A stretch of 64,000 bases of DNA, taken from Lodderomyces elongisporus (lineage: Eukaryota; Ascomycota; Pichiomycetes; Serinales; Debaryomycetaceae). The notes under the pieces are model-generated. The model was given only the letters and a program-made list of their open reading frames with translations, was not told where the DNA came from and searched no databases. The stretch covers positions 492,001 through 556,000 of the forward strand of contig NC_083675.1 in assembly GCF_030384665.1 (NCBI RefSeq). Direction: 5' to 3'. The position numbers and the translations under genes are program-made. Positions 1 through 10,673 of the stretch are shown one piece after another. Each line of letters opens with the position of its first letter. The stretch's first letter is position 1.

Positions 1-277
1 TACTACTACTACCAAAAACTTTTCTTTTCATTGTATACTTTATCCCATATTTGTTAAAAAAATTTAAGTTTGATGATTAATAACGGCTCTGTGCTGCGTC
101 GTACAAAAAGAAATTAATTCCGTAATCCTTTTTGCAATAAAGGTTTATTATGATACTGCCAATTGTCCATTGCCGTTGATCGCACATTGTAAAGACATTA
201 AAAAGAAGAATAGTAATAAACAAAAAAAAAATAAATTCTAAAGAGTACTAGAATATTGTGGGTAAAACATAGAGCTA

Positions 278-943
278 CTACCTGGTGTATGCTGGCGGTG
301 GCCTTGCAGGTGGTTCGTAACGAGGCAAAGCCTCGTTGGTATCATCGCCCACATTATTAACAACTGCATTAGCGCCTGCGCCTAAATCTGCACCTGCACC
401 AAAAGCAGAAACAGTAGCTGCTGTTGATGGTTGTCTATTTCTTATCGGACAGCTGTGGAAGCCAGTGTATCCTGTCAAGCAAAGAAGACAGGTTAGTGTA
501 TCATTTCGATTACCTCTGTTGCCAACTGTAATGAGTCCAGCAACATTTGAAGTATTTGACACAAAAGCAACATTAACACTCAGCAGAAGTGGCGGTGGTG
601 GTAATGGTAATGGTAATGGTAATGGTGGTGGTGATGTTGGTGGTTGTATCAGCACTGGCATCACCAGAACTGTGTGCCGTGAACTGATCTTTTTGACTGT
701 CTTTGTTGATTTTTTCGATGAACCTCTAAAGCAAAAACAGCACACCATAAAGAACGGAAAAAGGAACAATAAAAAAGCAATGTTTCTAAGTGAGTTTGAA
801 CTTGAGTTTGAGTTTGTATAACTATAATTGCTGCTTTTGGTGCTGTTATTGTTCCCAATTCCGTATGTGGAAGTGGAATTATTGAAGCCGATTTGTGTTG
901 TGTTTGTAAGTGATCTTTCTTTTAAATAGTATACTACTGTCAT
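278..943 (-). CDS. small single-pass membrane protein with C-terminal PY motif (RCR-like?)
   Basis: A 221-residue ORF starting at a true ATG. An N/S/T-rich N-terminal part (about residues 1-50) is followed by one hydrophobic segment (about 54-72, LLFLFPFFMVCCFCF core), then basic residues, a Pro/Leu-rich stretch, and a C-terminus ending in PPPAY. One membrane span plus a terminal PPxY motif is the layout of fungal Rcr1/Rcr2-type proteins, whose PY motif recruits the Rsp5 ubiquitin ligase to sort plasma-membrane proteins. The family call rests on architecture only. A cysteine pair lies near residues 151-154 (CLLC). The opposite strand is also open for 161 codons through the same low-complexity DNA, so this gene is likely but not certain. 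Confidence 0.55.
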   Translation of the reverse strand: MTVVYYLKERSLTNTTQIGFNNSTSTYGIGNNNSTKSSNYSYTNSNSSSNSLRNIAFLLFLFPFFMVCCFCFRGSSKKSTKTVKKISSRHTVLVMPVLIQPPTSPPPLPLPLPLPPPPLLLSVNVAFVSNTSNVAGLITVGNRGNRNDTLTCLLCLTGYTGFHSCPIRNRQPSTAATVSAFGAGADLGAGANAVVNNVGDDTNEALPRYEPPARPPPAYTR

Positions 944-2997
944 AATTGAGTTGCAGTTGTAATACCAGATGAACTAAGATTTAAATTACTTGAGGGACTG
1001 AATTCAAGTCAAGACGGTTGCTGGCAGTACTTATACTACATGTTTTGAAGGACCACAGTCATAATTGTCCCGACGGAGCACTCCGTGAAACTTGATATAC
1101 TTTTTAGCTGATAGTACAAGTACGACAAACTTAACTACTAGACACTCGTCACCATCAATAACAACAACATTATCAACAATATTACTATCAAAAACACCAA
1201 AAAAACATCATCAAAAACAAAATGATTTTTATAATCATCTTGGTCATCTCTATTTTTTTATCAGAAAGATTTACCAATGAGGCTTGCTGATAAGCGGCTA
1301 TGGACGGGATTCGGTATTAGTCACAGTGTTGGTGGTGGTTGTGGTTGTAATTGTGGAGCAAAAAAATATACCAAAAAGAGCAGGAGAGAGAGACTGAGAT
1401 TGAGCAAGAGAGAGAGAGCAAGAGAGAGAGAGAGAGAGATACAAACGAAAGAGCCAGTTTTGCTTGCATGACACACTTAGGCATAGAATATTTACCTTTC
1501 AGCTCGAATTCCATTAAGCCGATAGGTCAATAGTATTACCGATTTATTTCGAATACACTGGTGACGATGATCATGATGATAAGGAGAAAGAGATGCAAAA
1601 TGTAGATAGCGTATAGCTTTTTTTTTTCACGCATTGCATAATCGCTGGACTTACCCACTTCGTACCAAAAAGAGTATGCCAGGAGGGAAGGAAAATGAGG
1701 AGACGGAAAAATGGGGTCACGTTCTTCTGTCTCATTCATCGGTTTCAGGTACAACGTGGTGCAGTTTACTGTGACAGATGTGAGTGCGGAGATTAAAATT
1801 GCACCAAAAAAAAGGGGCGACGGATTTAAACCACCTGGCTCCAAGCAACACACAAAAAGTTATGCAAAAAATGATACCAGGAAATAAAGCCGAAAAAGAA
1901 TGAACGAAGGAAAGAAGGCAAAAAAGAGAAAGAGTTTAAGCTATGTGGAGAATGATGGAGGAAAGCGATAAGCAAGGAATGGATGAAACCGCTTCGCTCC
2001 GAATTGCTCTCTATAGCCATGGTCAACTTTTCCAACGATCAGCCGTTTGCTAATGAAACAACTTCCATATTTGTAAACTGCACCTACTTCTACACTTTGC
2101 AAAGTACACACAGAGAAGAAAAAAGACAATAAGAAAGCATTTACAAACATTTGCTATTCCGTCAGTAAGCGTTTCTCGCACTCAAGCGTTGTTTTGGCGT
2201 AAAATATATTGAGCCAATCTCGTAAATCTAAAGAGACACTACTGATATGAGAAAGAAGTAAATTAGGTATCTCTAAATGTCAGGTAAGAACGAAGTATAC
2301 TTTATTCAAAAAAACAAAAAAAAAATCAGAAAAAATCCACCTTCGTTTTCAATCTCCAAGTCTTTGTTTTCTGTTTTTGCTATAGCTTTCATTTCCTGTG
2401 ATAAGGAAACACCATGAGATACGATTTTTTATCAACACTTTTCTTTGCTTGTTAATCTTAAAGGTCATTCACAGTGACTGGAAAAACGGGGGTTCGGAGA
2501 AGTTCTCTTGCTTGCTTTCTTTTGTTGGTCCTTTTTCGCTTTTTGTTTCCTCCTTTCTTTCCCCCCTAATAAGAGAGAAAAAATTAACATTTTCTTAACC
2601 AGCAGCAAGAATTAACAAGGCGAATAGCACGTGCTAATTCAAAGACCTATGCCTCTATCAATCAATATAGGCTTTGCCATGCATCGTGCTCTGAGAAAAC
2701 GCATTGTTGTTTTTCCATCTTTCCATCTTACACACTCTCTACAATTTCTCGAGAATCAAAAACATCAAACGTAATCATCAATTTCATAAAATTATACTCA
2801 TGTATACTCATGTTTAAGCAGAGCTTTTTTTTAATTTTTTCCTTTTTTTTTTTTTTCAAATCTAAAAAGCAATTTTTTCCAAGACATCTATCTATTAACA
2901 GAATAAGAAACTTGCCAAAATAAAGGGAGAAAGTGATTCTCCTCCTCTTCCTTTTTTCGTCTATTTTTTCTTTGCTCTTTTTTTTTTTCTATACAAT
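944..2997. other. intergenic, no convincing gene
   Basis: About 2 kb between the PY-motif protein and the flavohemoglobin 3' end. It holds a GA-rich simple repeat near 1383-1440 and several T/A runs. Short open frames here are low-complexity or lack recognisable domains. A CACGTG palindrome lies near 2630, with no obvious target gene close by. Confidence 0.6.
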
Positions 2998-4185
2998 TTA
3001 TGGGTCATATGGTCCAAAGTATTCAAACTTGACATCAATATTCTTCTTGCCCAAGTATTCCCTAATTGTCTTCATGTATGGTCTTGGACCCAACAAGTAA
3101 ACATCCTCGCCATTTGAGACGTATGCGTCCAAGTCAGAGAGTTCAAGAGCTCTGTCAAATACTTGTGCGCCTTCAATGGATGATTTGTGGCCCTCGCTAA
3201 AGTACTCAATAATGTTCAATTTACCTGGGTTGGTTTTGGAAAGTTGCGACAAGTAAGAACCAAATGCTCTTGACTCATCGCTTCTGTTAGAGTAGAGCAA
3301 ATTAATCTTTTCAACCCCATCAGCAAGAGCAGCCAGGATGATGGGAATAAATGGTGTGATACCAATACCACCACACAACAAGGTTAAAACTGGTGCCTTC
3401 TTTTCATAAACAAAATTACCATTTGGTGGTGCAACTTTCAAAATGTCGCCAACCTTTAAGGTCTCATGAATAAAACCAGAAACGATACCATCTGGCAATC
3501 TTCTCACTGAAATACGATACTCATTGTCTTTGGGGATCTGCGAGATGGAGTACTCTCTAGATTTTTCAAACTCAGAGTCTGGCGTCTTCCAACGAAGACA
3601 AACGTACTGACCTGGTTTTGCTGCACCAATATTTGAGCCGTCAGCAGGAGTAAAGTAAACCGACTTGACTTCGGCATTCTCATCTTCAATCTTGGTGACT
3701 TTGAACTCTTTGAAATCCTGCCATGGCTCTTGAGCATATTGCTTGGCCTCCAAGTCAATCAAGATTGCAGCCAAGTTGCCATAGGCAATGGACCAAGCCT
3801 CGACAAAGTCTTTAGTGCACACGTCAGGGGGCAAGAGTTCACCCATAGTCTCAATCAAGCATGTACCAACAATGGGATAGTGTTCTGCTTTAACCTGCAA
3901 ACCAACGTGCTTGGCAACAATTTGTTGAACAAATCCCAAGAGTGGGGTCAAGTCTTCAATGTTTTTGGCATATTGCAAGAGAGAAAAGGCAAGAATCTTT
4001 GGTTGTCTCAACAACTTTTGATCTGTTTGGTTAAAGAATGGCTTAACTTCATCGTAGCCACTAAGCATCTTGGTGTAAAACTTTTGGGTAAGGGTTTCAC
4101 CAGCTTGTTCCAAGATTGGCACTGTGCTCTTAATGAGTGCGATTTGCTCGGGGGTCAAATCCTTTTGTTCGTAAATCTGAGTCAT
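2998..4185 (-). CDS. YHB1: flavohemoglobin (nitric oxide dioxygenase)
   Basis: A 395-residue protein that oxidises nitric oxide to nitrate using O2 and NAD(P)H, in the cytosol and mitochondria of yeasts. The globin domain covers residues ~1-150, with the B10 tyrosine at Y37 (KFYTKML) and the proximal haem histidine at H93 (AKHVGLQ). A ferredoxin-reductase-type FAD domain follows, with the REYSIS motif, then a NAD domain with GGIGITPF and the typical C-terminus FGPYDP. Length matches the family (~400). The start at 4185 is the first ATG; the frame upstream is open to 4365 but has no ATG and is low-complexity. A TATA-like TATATATA lies at ~4373-4380, about 190 bp upstream. Very secure assignment. 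Confidence 0.97.
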   Translation of the reverse strand: MTQIYEQKDLTPEQIALIKSTVPILEQAGETLTQKFYTKMLSGYDEVKPFFNQTDQKLLRQPKILAFSLLQYAKNIEDLTPLLGFVQQIVAKHVGLQVKAEHYPIVGTCLIETMGELLPPDVCTKDFVEAWSIAYGNLAAILIDLEAKQYAQEPWQDFKEFKVTKIEDENAEVKSVYFTPADGSNIGAAKPGQYVCLRWKTPDSEFEKSREYSISQIPKDNEYRISVRRLPDGIVSGFIHETLKVGDILKVAPPNGNFVYEKKAPVLTLLCGGIGITPFIPIILAALADGVEKINLLYSNRSDESRAFGSYLSQLSKTNPGKLNIIEYFSEGHKSSIEGAQVFDRALELSDLDAYVSNGEDVYLLGPRPYMKTIREYLGKKNIDVKFEYFGPYDP

Positions 4186-7100
4186 CACTAGTATTAATTT
4201 GTAGAGTCTGGCAAAAAAGAAAAAAAAAAAGGGGAAAAACACTTGTTTAGTTGAGGATGTGGTATATCCAAAGAAGTTGGTAGATTTGAAAGTAGATAAT
4301 GAGGGGGGGGGGGGATAATGATTAGAAACTGGATTTGTAAAAGGTCGAGTAGAAGGGAAATTCACACTCCTTATATATAGCTATTTTATTTATATACATA
4401 TTTTTTTTTGGTCCTGAGACGATTGCAAAAAATGGCAAAAGTAGGAAAAAGGAATATCAAAAATAAACGTGAAATAAAAATAACTCAAATCGTGATTAAA
4501 GACGCATGCATGAGGTTGAACTCAGTTAGCTCAGCTTAGCTCAGCTTAGCTTAGTTCAACTCAGCCCAGCCCAGCTCTAAGCTTTAAATTGGGGTTACAG
4601 AACAGAAGAACAATAAATAATATATGAAATTTCGCGTGCTTCTGTACTTACCAGTGACTGCTGCACATCACTTGCAGCATTCACAGTCACAAGTAATGGT
4701 AATTTTGGCATTTGGCAATGTTGTCTAAAATCTAAAGGTGAAAAAAGAAGTAAAATTCCCTCGAAAAGAAGTCAGTTGTATTAATAATAACAATAATAAT
4801 ATTAGTAGTAGTAGTACAAGTAGTAGGAAGCATATGAATGACCGGTTAAACCCGTGGGGAGGATAATGCAATGAATAAACCATGGGCCGTTTTCTTCTTT
4901 TTCCTCTTTTTCCTCTTTTTCTTCTCCATTTTTTTTTATTGTTCTACTTTTAGCCATGGCAGATCTCGGGAAAAATCGCGCGTTTTGAGCCCAAGCAAAA
5001 TTCATTTAAAGAAGTAACAAACACTATAGTATGGTTCTTTGTTTCGAAATAAATATATTGAGAGAAGGAGATGCAAAATAGACTATCCACGACCAATAAG
5101 CACCAAGCATCGACCCATATTTCCATCAGCACTCTAGCCCCTCTATCTCTTCTTTTTCTTTCTTTTTTTATTAAGTTGTGCTAAATCAGTCGATTTGTTT
5201 CTGGTAAGTTTTTTTTAACTTTCTATTCCAAACAAACCTGTTTAATTAGTTAAGAAAAACCAAAAAAAAAAAAATAAAGATCTCCATCCTTTTCCCTCTT
5301 AATCCGATACACTCCAAGTATTTGATATTTTACTTGATATTTGAAAGTAGCTCATGTAACAAAATAAAGCGATGAATTAGTAATAATAGCATTGACCAAG
5401 GATTAAAGCCACGATGCAAGAGACAAAGCAAAGGGGAACAAAAGAAAAAAAAAAGACTTAAGTGCATAACCGGCAAAAGTAGGGAGTGCAAAATGCTTGT
5501 ATAATTCCGTGAGTGACAAAAAAAAAAAAATATGCTTGAATCATCCAAACCTCACCACTTCACAAAACCGTAATTCAACGATGACAAGTCGTTAGCAAAA
5601 GTAGCAAAAATAACCCCAATCGAGCAAACCTACTTCATTTTTTGCAAAGTAATATTATATCTAGAAGGAGTAAAGAACTGAATGTGTTGCGAGGAGAAAA
5701 GAGGAAGAGAAGTTAGGAGGTGTAAAAACGGGAGTAGACATAGTGAATTACCATGTACAAAATATTAGACCTTTATCAAACCTAAATATTAGTGCGATAT
5801 TTGAAGAATGAACTCACTTTGAAAGGAGATTTAGACCCACTAACCAACAAACCAACCTTAACAGTTATAAGGATTCATTACTCCACTGTTATTTCTTTAC
5901 TTTAGATTATTTTATTAATGCAAGGAAAAGTATGAAAACAAAAGAAACAGCCAACCAGAACAAATAATAATAATAATAATAATAATAAAAAGAAATAAAC
6001 ATTAACACCACCGTGCAAAAAAAAAAAAAAAACAAAAAAGAAACTAGAGTATGTGGTTGGCTCTCCCTTGGTATCTCGTAAACATTGTACAACAAAAAAG
6101 ACTCTATAGCTACAGACTTTGGCAAATGAGCTGATGTTTTGTATTATCACCAAAAATGCTAGACGAATGTATAAGAATCTCATTTCGAAGCCAACTAAAA
6201 AGGTGCAGACACAAACGTTGGCAAAAATCATTGAACCATCACGAAAGAAAAAGTGTCCTCTGATCCCTTCAAAGTATTGGGAGAAAGTAGTCATAAACCA
6301 CCAATGAGACAAGAGGGATTTGTAAGCCATCCCTCATCCAACTCTTGGACAATAGAATGTCTAAATGCGTACAAAAACGGAACTAACATTTCTTTTTCTT
6401 TTTGAATACACAAAAACAATACTCGCAGAAGTAGGAGGGGAAGGGGGGGGAAAGCAGAGAGCCAAAGAATAAAAAAAAATAAAAATGGCAAGAAAAGTGG
6501 CCTGACATATTTCTGTTTGTCTCAAACAACAGAAAGAAGAGATGGCAGAACAACCACTTTATAATTTTTTCGTTCTACTTTTTTGTTTTTGCACCAGTAC
6601 CAGACTTCAACACACATTACATTTGAAAGCTAACAAGAAGACGTACTTCTCCAAACGTTGGCATATTTCAGTTGTAACAACGGCAATTTGCATCGAGAAA
6701 AAGAACAAAAAGAAAAAGGAAACAACTTGGGCAAAACCATTAAGCGAATACTTTAGGGGAATTTCATGATTAGAGACAAAAAAAAATGCTCCTCCTCTTA
6801 AAGCTTTTCTACAACACTCTACTTTCTCTTCCTTCCCCCATCCCCCCATCCCCCCATCCCTCATGTACCCGTATTTCCCTTTTCTTTCAATTCTCCATTC
6901 TAGATTTGTGTTGACATATCCTCTTTTCCCATCAAAGTGAATGACTCTGCCAAAATACGCTCTAATTGCAAAAAGTAAACCCGAGAAGAAGAGAAAACAT
7001 ACCCACACACACACACAAAAAAAAAAAGAAGAGAAAAGAGAAGGAAAGGAAAGGAAAGAAAAGAAAAAAGAAATTCCGAGATTTTCCGAAGCCGTTTTCC

Positions 7101-7571
7101 AGCACCCGTATATCATCACTCTTTTCGGGGAATTTCGTTACATTTCATTTTGCAACTTCTTGATAAAATTGAAACACTTTACAAAGCAAAAATATCTAAA
7201 CATGACCCTTAATATAGTCATGGTCAATGAAGCTGATCAAAGCAAAAAAGCATGAAGAGAAGGTGAAAAGAAAAACAATCAATCGTATTTACTCAACCTA
7301 CCTCCTTGCTACTAGCCATTCCCCGCTAGCCTATTATGTTACTTTACGTATTTTCATTTAATATTCAGTCTCAAAGTATTCTACAATCCTTTGCAACACA
7401 CCTCATATATACAAAAACAATCTATAATAACCAAAAGAAAAAAATATATGCCAAACAAACATGAAATAAATCTTAAAAAAAAAAAATCAAAAGTCATGTG
7501 AAAACAACCCTTCTCCTACTCCTCCTCCCCCCTCCTTCCCCCCTCATCCCACAATTTTCCAAATCTATTTC
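4186..7571. other. long (3.4 kb) intergenic region upstream of YHB1
   Basis: No supported gene. It contains a 12-G run (C on the YHB1 sense strand) at 4303-4314, overlapping GCTTAGCTCA-type short repeats at 4515-4580, many A/T homopolymers, ATA repeats near 5967-5989 and an AAG/AGAA-rich tract at 7017-7070. Open frames of up to 170 codons are dominated by homopolymer-encoded Phe/Lys/Leu and show no domain. It presumably contains the YHB1 promoter (right-to-left) and the 3' UTR of the Ast-like gene. Confidence 0.6.
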
Positions 7572-9788
7572 TTAGAAATCTTCAACCTTGAATACCACTT
7601 TACCATCATCCTCGCGCAACTGCTTGACATATTTCTTATAATCTTTCCTCCAGTCAATAATATGGTCAACTTTAAACTTCAATTGCTCATCAAGCACTAA
7701 CTGCAAAGCTTCTTGACACCAGCTTTGCTTAATCTTTAAATAGATCTCTTCATAATAGTAATACGTAGTCCACGTGTTTAGCAAACTACTAGTCCATCCC
7801 TTGGTCCATGGGTTAGTTACCCCTTGCTCAGTAAAATCAATAAGCTTATCTATATTATACGAAGGTTCTCGCAAGTAAAATTTGCACCCACTAACAACAA
7901 CTGAACCATACTTTTTGGGTTTAAGAATCCTGGTGAGAAATGGGAGTTTTGTTGAAGCTTGAAATAACTTTTCAATCGAAACCAGAATGTTTTGCTTAAA
8001 CGGCAAGTTCAACGACTCAATCTCATGAAGCTTGGTAGACGTGCTTTGGAAATACTTTTTACATCCAATCAAATCAATAAACAAATCGAGCTTGTAATCA
8101 TTAATGTTGGACTCATTGATAAGCTGCTGAGAATCACGTGGCACCAAAAGTGCATCAATAACTTCGGTGGCAAAGAAATCGGGTTTCTTATAAGCAACAG
8201 GAACACGCTCACCAGGGAAAAACAACCCATCGTTGAACATATCAAACGTAATGCACTTGATTCTTTTGGTACGCGATGGATCGTAATATTTTTTGTTGAA
8301 ATATGCTACAAGTTGCTCCATATAACTCTGCGACTTGTCGCGAATTACCAAAATAAGGTTGATATAGTCAAGAATGGGGTATTGTGACAAAAGGATCTGC
8401 GTTACAGTAATACCAATATTGGTATCGCCTCCATTAATCAAAATGTTGGCGCTCTTGCTCTTTTTGTTCAAATACTGAAGCATTTGTTTAGCACGATTGT
8501 AAAGCAATGATATAGCCGATAATTTAGCCAACGGCGGCATATCTTCATTTAATGATAGTTGGCCAACTTGTGATGTAACATTGTCTAAGCTTTCATCACC
8601 GTCAGCCTCCACTTGCCCCTGTTCCTGTCCCTGTTCTTGCTCTTGTTCATCTTCTCCATCGTCAACTTTAAACTGTTTATTCTGCTCCACGCCAATTAAG
8701 TTAATATCCACTTTCTCAATCTTCTTCATCGTTTCCTCATCAACCTTGATCAACACATCTCTACCTGGATAAACCAATTGACTTGTGCTCAATGCCCCAC
8801 GTCTACTTGAAGGATCAATCATCCCAAACACGAAATCACCTACGGCATATTTTTTTCCAGTACTCGAACCAACATTTGTAATGACTCCGGCAAATTCATA
8901 ACCCAAACCAACCTTGACATTACTGAAATTCATCAAGTACTGGTTGATTTTGCTCAAGTCAAAAGAGTTCAAACTGGAATACTTGACGTCAACAATCACA
9001 CTATCTGAACTTGGTGGAAGATCAATGGTTGTATAATGGAACTGCAACTCGGTCTCCTTATTTTGCACAGATATGTCCTTAACATCAAAGAATTTCAACT
9101 TGCTCAAATCGGGCAAATCAGATAAACGAAAATGACTGTTTGGGCGCAACTGCTTCTGCTTCATTTTCTTGGTATCTTGCTGCTGCGATGCATCTACTGG
9201 TTTGGGTGGAGGTGCAGCATTCTTCTTTTCAAGATACGCTAATTCTGGAGGAATTCTATGGAAAGGTGAGGATTTAAGCTCTGCCTCTTCTTTCTTCTTG
9301 ATTGCAGCATGGTGTTCACGGAGATCTTCAACAGGCGGAGGAGCAAAACCAACGGACTTTTTTGGTTTTGATTTTGAATTTGAATTTGATTTGCTAGTAG
9401 ACAATGAAGAAGCAAGATCAGAAGATTCCGATTGTTCCGATTGTTCCGATGGCCCAACAGTAACTTGGTCAATGGTACTTTCATTGGTTTGCTCATAAGA
9501 TGGAGGTTGTGATGGCAATACTGTGGCATCATCGTTACCAGCAAGCTCGTGATCAGAGGGAGCAATTGGCTCTGCAGCCTGTACTTGTGCTTGTTCTGTT
9601 GTTTGTTCTAATGTTTGTTCTGATGTTTGTTCTGATGTTTGTTCTGATGTTTGTTCTGCTGTTTGCTGTTGCTCTGGAGTTGATTCGGCTACAAAAGAAT
9701 GGTTTAAATCTGGGGTAGTTGTAGGACTATCTTCCTGGTCCCCAAGTCTAACTTTTGTCTCTTGATCCTTTTGCTCTGTGGAAGACAT
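7572..9788 (-). CDS. Ast1/Ast2-like protein (quinone-oxidoreductase/MDR fold)
   Basis: A 738-residue protein. Residues ~1-200 are low-complexity, with repeated EQTSEQT units and S/N/K-rich tracts. The C-terminal part resembles the medium-chain dehydrogenase superfamily: a GroES-like segment (VDVKYSSLNSFD, then GYEFAGVITNVG and VGDFVFGM), an acidic low-complexity insert near residues 375-400, and a nucleotide-fold segment (ILINGGDTNIGITVTQILLSQ). The ending GKVVFKV is typical of this group. S. cerevisiae Ast1/Ast2 (about 430 aa) help deliver the plasma-membrane H+-ATPase Pma1 to lipid rafts; this protein is much longer because of its N-terminal extension. The usual zinc-binding residues of alcohol dehydrogenases are not evident, so enzymatic activity is doubtful. 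Confidence 0.8.
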   Translation of the reverse strand: MSSTEQKDQETKVRLGDQEDSPTTTPDLNHSFVAESTPEQQQTAEQTSEQTSEQTSEQTLEQTTEQAQVQAAEPIAPSDHELAGNDDATVLPSQPPSYEQTNESTIDQVTVGPSEQSEQSESSDLASSLSTSKSNSNSKSKPKKSVGFAPPPVEDLREHHAAIKKKEEAELKSSPFHRIPPELAYLEKKNAAPPPKPVDASQQQDTKKMKQKQLRPNSHFRLSDLPDLSKLKFFDVKDISVQNKETELQFHYTTIDLPPSSDSVIVDVKYSSLNSFDLSKINQYLMNFSNVKVGLGYEFAGVITNVGSSTGKKYAVGDFVFGMIDPSSRRGALSTSQLVYPGRDVLIKVDEETMKKIEKVDINLIGVEQNKQFKVDDGEDEQEQEQGQEQGQVEADGDESLDNVTSQVGQLSLNEDMPPLAKLSAISLLYNRAKQMLQYLNKKSKSANILINGGDTNIGITVTQILLSQYPILDYINLILVIRDKSQSYMEQLVAYFNKKYYDPSRTKRIKCITFDMFNDGLFFPGERVPVAYKKPDFFATEVIDALLVPRDSQQLINESNINDYKLDLFIDLIGCKKYFQSTSTKLHEIESLNLPFKQNILVSIEKLFQASTKLPFLTRILKPKKYGSVVVSGCKFYLREPSYNIDKLIDFTEQGVTNPWTKGWTSSLLNTWTTYYYYEEIYLKIKQSWCQEALQLVLDEQLKFKVDHIIDWRKDYKKYVKQLREDDGKVVFKVEDF

Positions 9789-10673
9789 TGTTATCTAAGA
9801 TCCTTTATCAATATGTCGAACTAAAAAAAGAAAAAGAAAAAGAAAAAGAAAAAGAAAAAGAAAGAACAAAAAAAAGAGAAGAAGAAGATAAATATAAAAA
9901 AATGTAATTTATTGATATAATGGTTAGTGTAAGAAATTTAAATTGTTGTAGATAATTAGTTCCAAAAGGATGAGTTATTTAAATCTGGACCTTTCAAATC
10001 TAATAACCGATGCGCAATGAGAGAAAAGAGCATAAGCTAAGTCCGATCCCATGTCTAGTTCGCACAGGTCGTGTGTCTATGTTTGTGTTTGCGCACGTGA
10101 AATCAGGGATTGAGCGATTAGAGGTTAAAAAAAAAGATAAAGGAGCAAGAGGAAATTAAAGTAGACACATTGAGTAGTAGTTGGGAAACGCGATTTAAAC
10201 CCATCTAATCAATTACAAACAGAGAAAAAAGAACGAGCCAAAAGAAAAGAAGAAATAAATAAAACTAAATAAAAATACAAATACATATAATAAGGGAAAA
10301 GGAAAAGGATAATAAACATCCTTGTAGATAATCAAGAAAATATAATAAAATATAATAAAATAAAATAAAATAAAATCCACAGCCGCAGGATTCATGAGCC
10401 ACAAGGTGCAAATCAATTGGAGTTGAAAAGTTGCAAGACTGAGAAATTGAAAATATTATTGACTTGGGTTAAAAAAGAAGGATTTAAATAGAATTTTCTT
10501 CTCTTGTCTGTTTACATCGAAAAAAAATTAGTGATATTAAGAGCAGCAGCAGCAGCAACAGCAGCAGCAATTTCACCATATTCATCACGGCCACCACTTT
10601 GACAACTTTCACCACTGCCACACTGTCCATAAATCTCGATAAAATATAATCGAGTCAAGTACGATTATAAATA
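9789..10673. other. divergent intergenic region (Ast-like / LMBR1-like)
   Basis: Shared promoter region of two divergently transcribed genes. An (AAAAAG)n-type tract at 9823-9862, AAAAT repeats at 10340-10375 and a CAG/GCA repeat at 10543-10570 are visible. No RNA gene or ORF is supported. Confidence 0.6.

Noticed and set aside
336..821. 161-codon plus-strand frame opposite the PY-motif protein
   Set aside because: Antisense; its Gly/Asn run is just the complement of the Pro/Leu codons. No domain.
4186..4365. 60-residue extension of flavohemoglobin
   Set aside because: No ATG in the extension, contains a Pro run from the C tract and a Phe run; family N-terminus aligns at 4185.
6607..7119. 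170-codon minus-strand frame with many Phe/Ser
   Set aside because: Homopolymer-driven, no motif, does not resemble any protein family.
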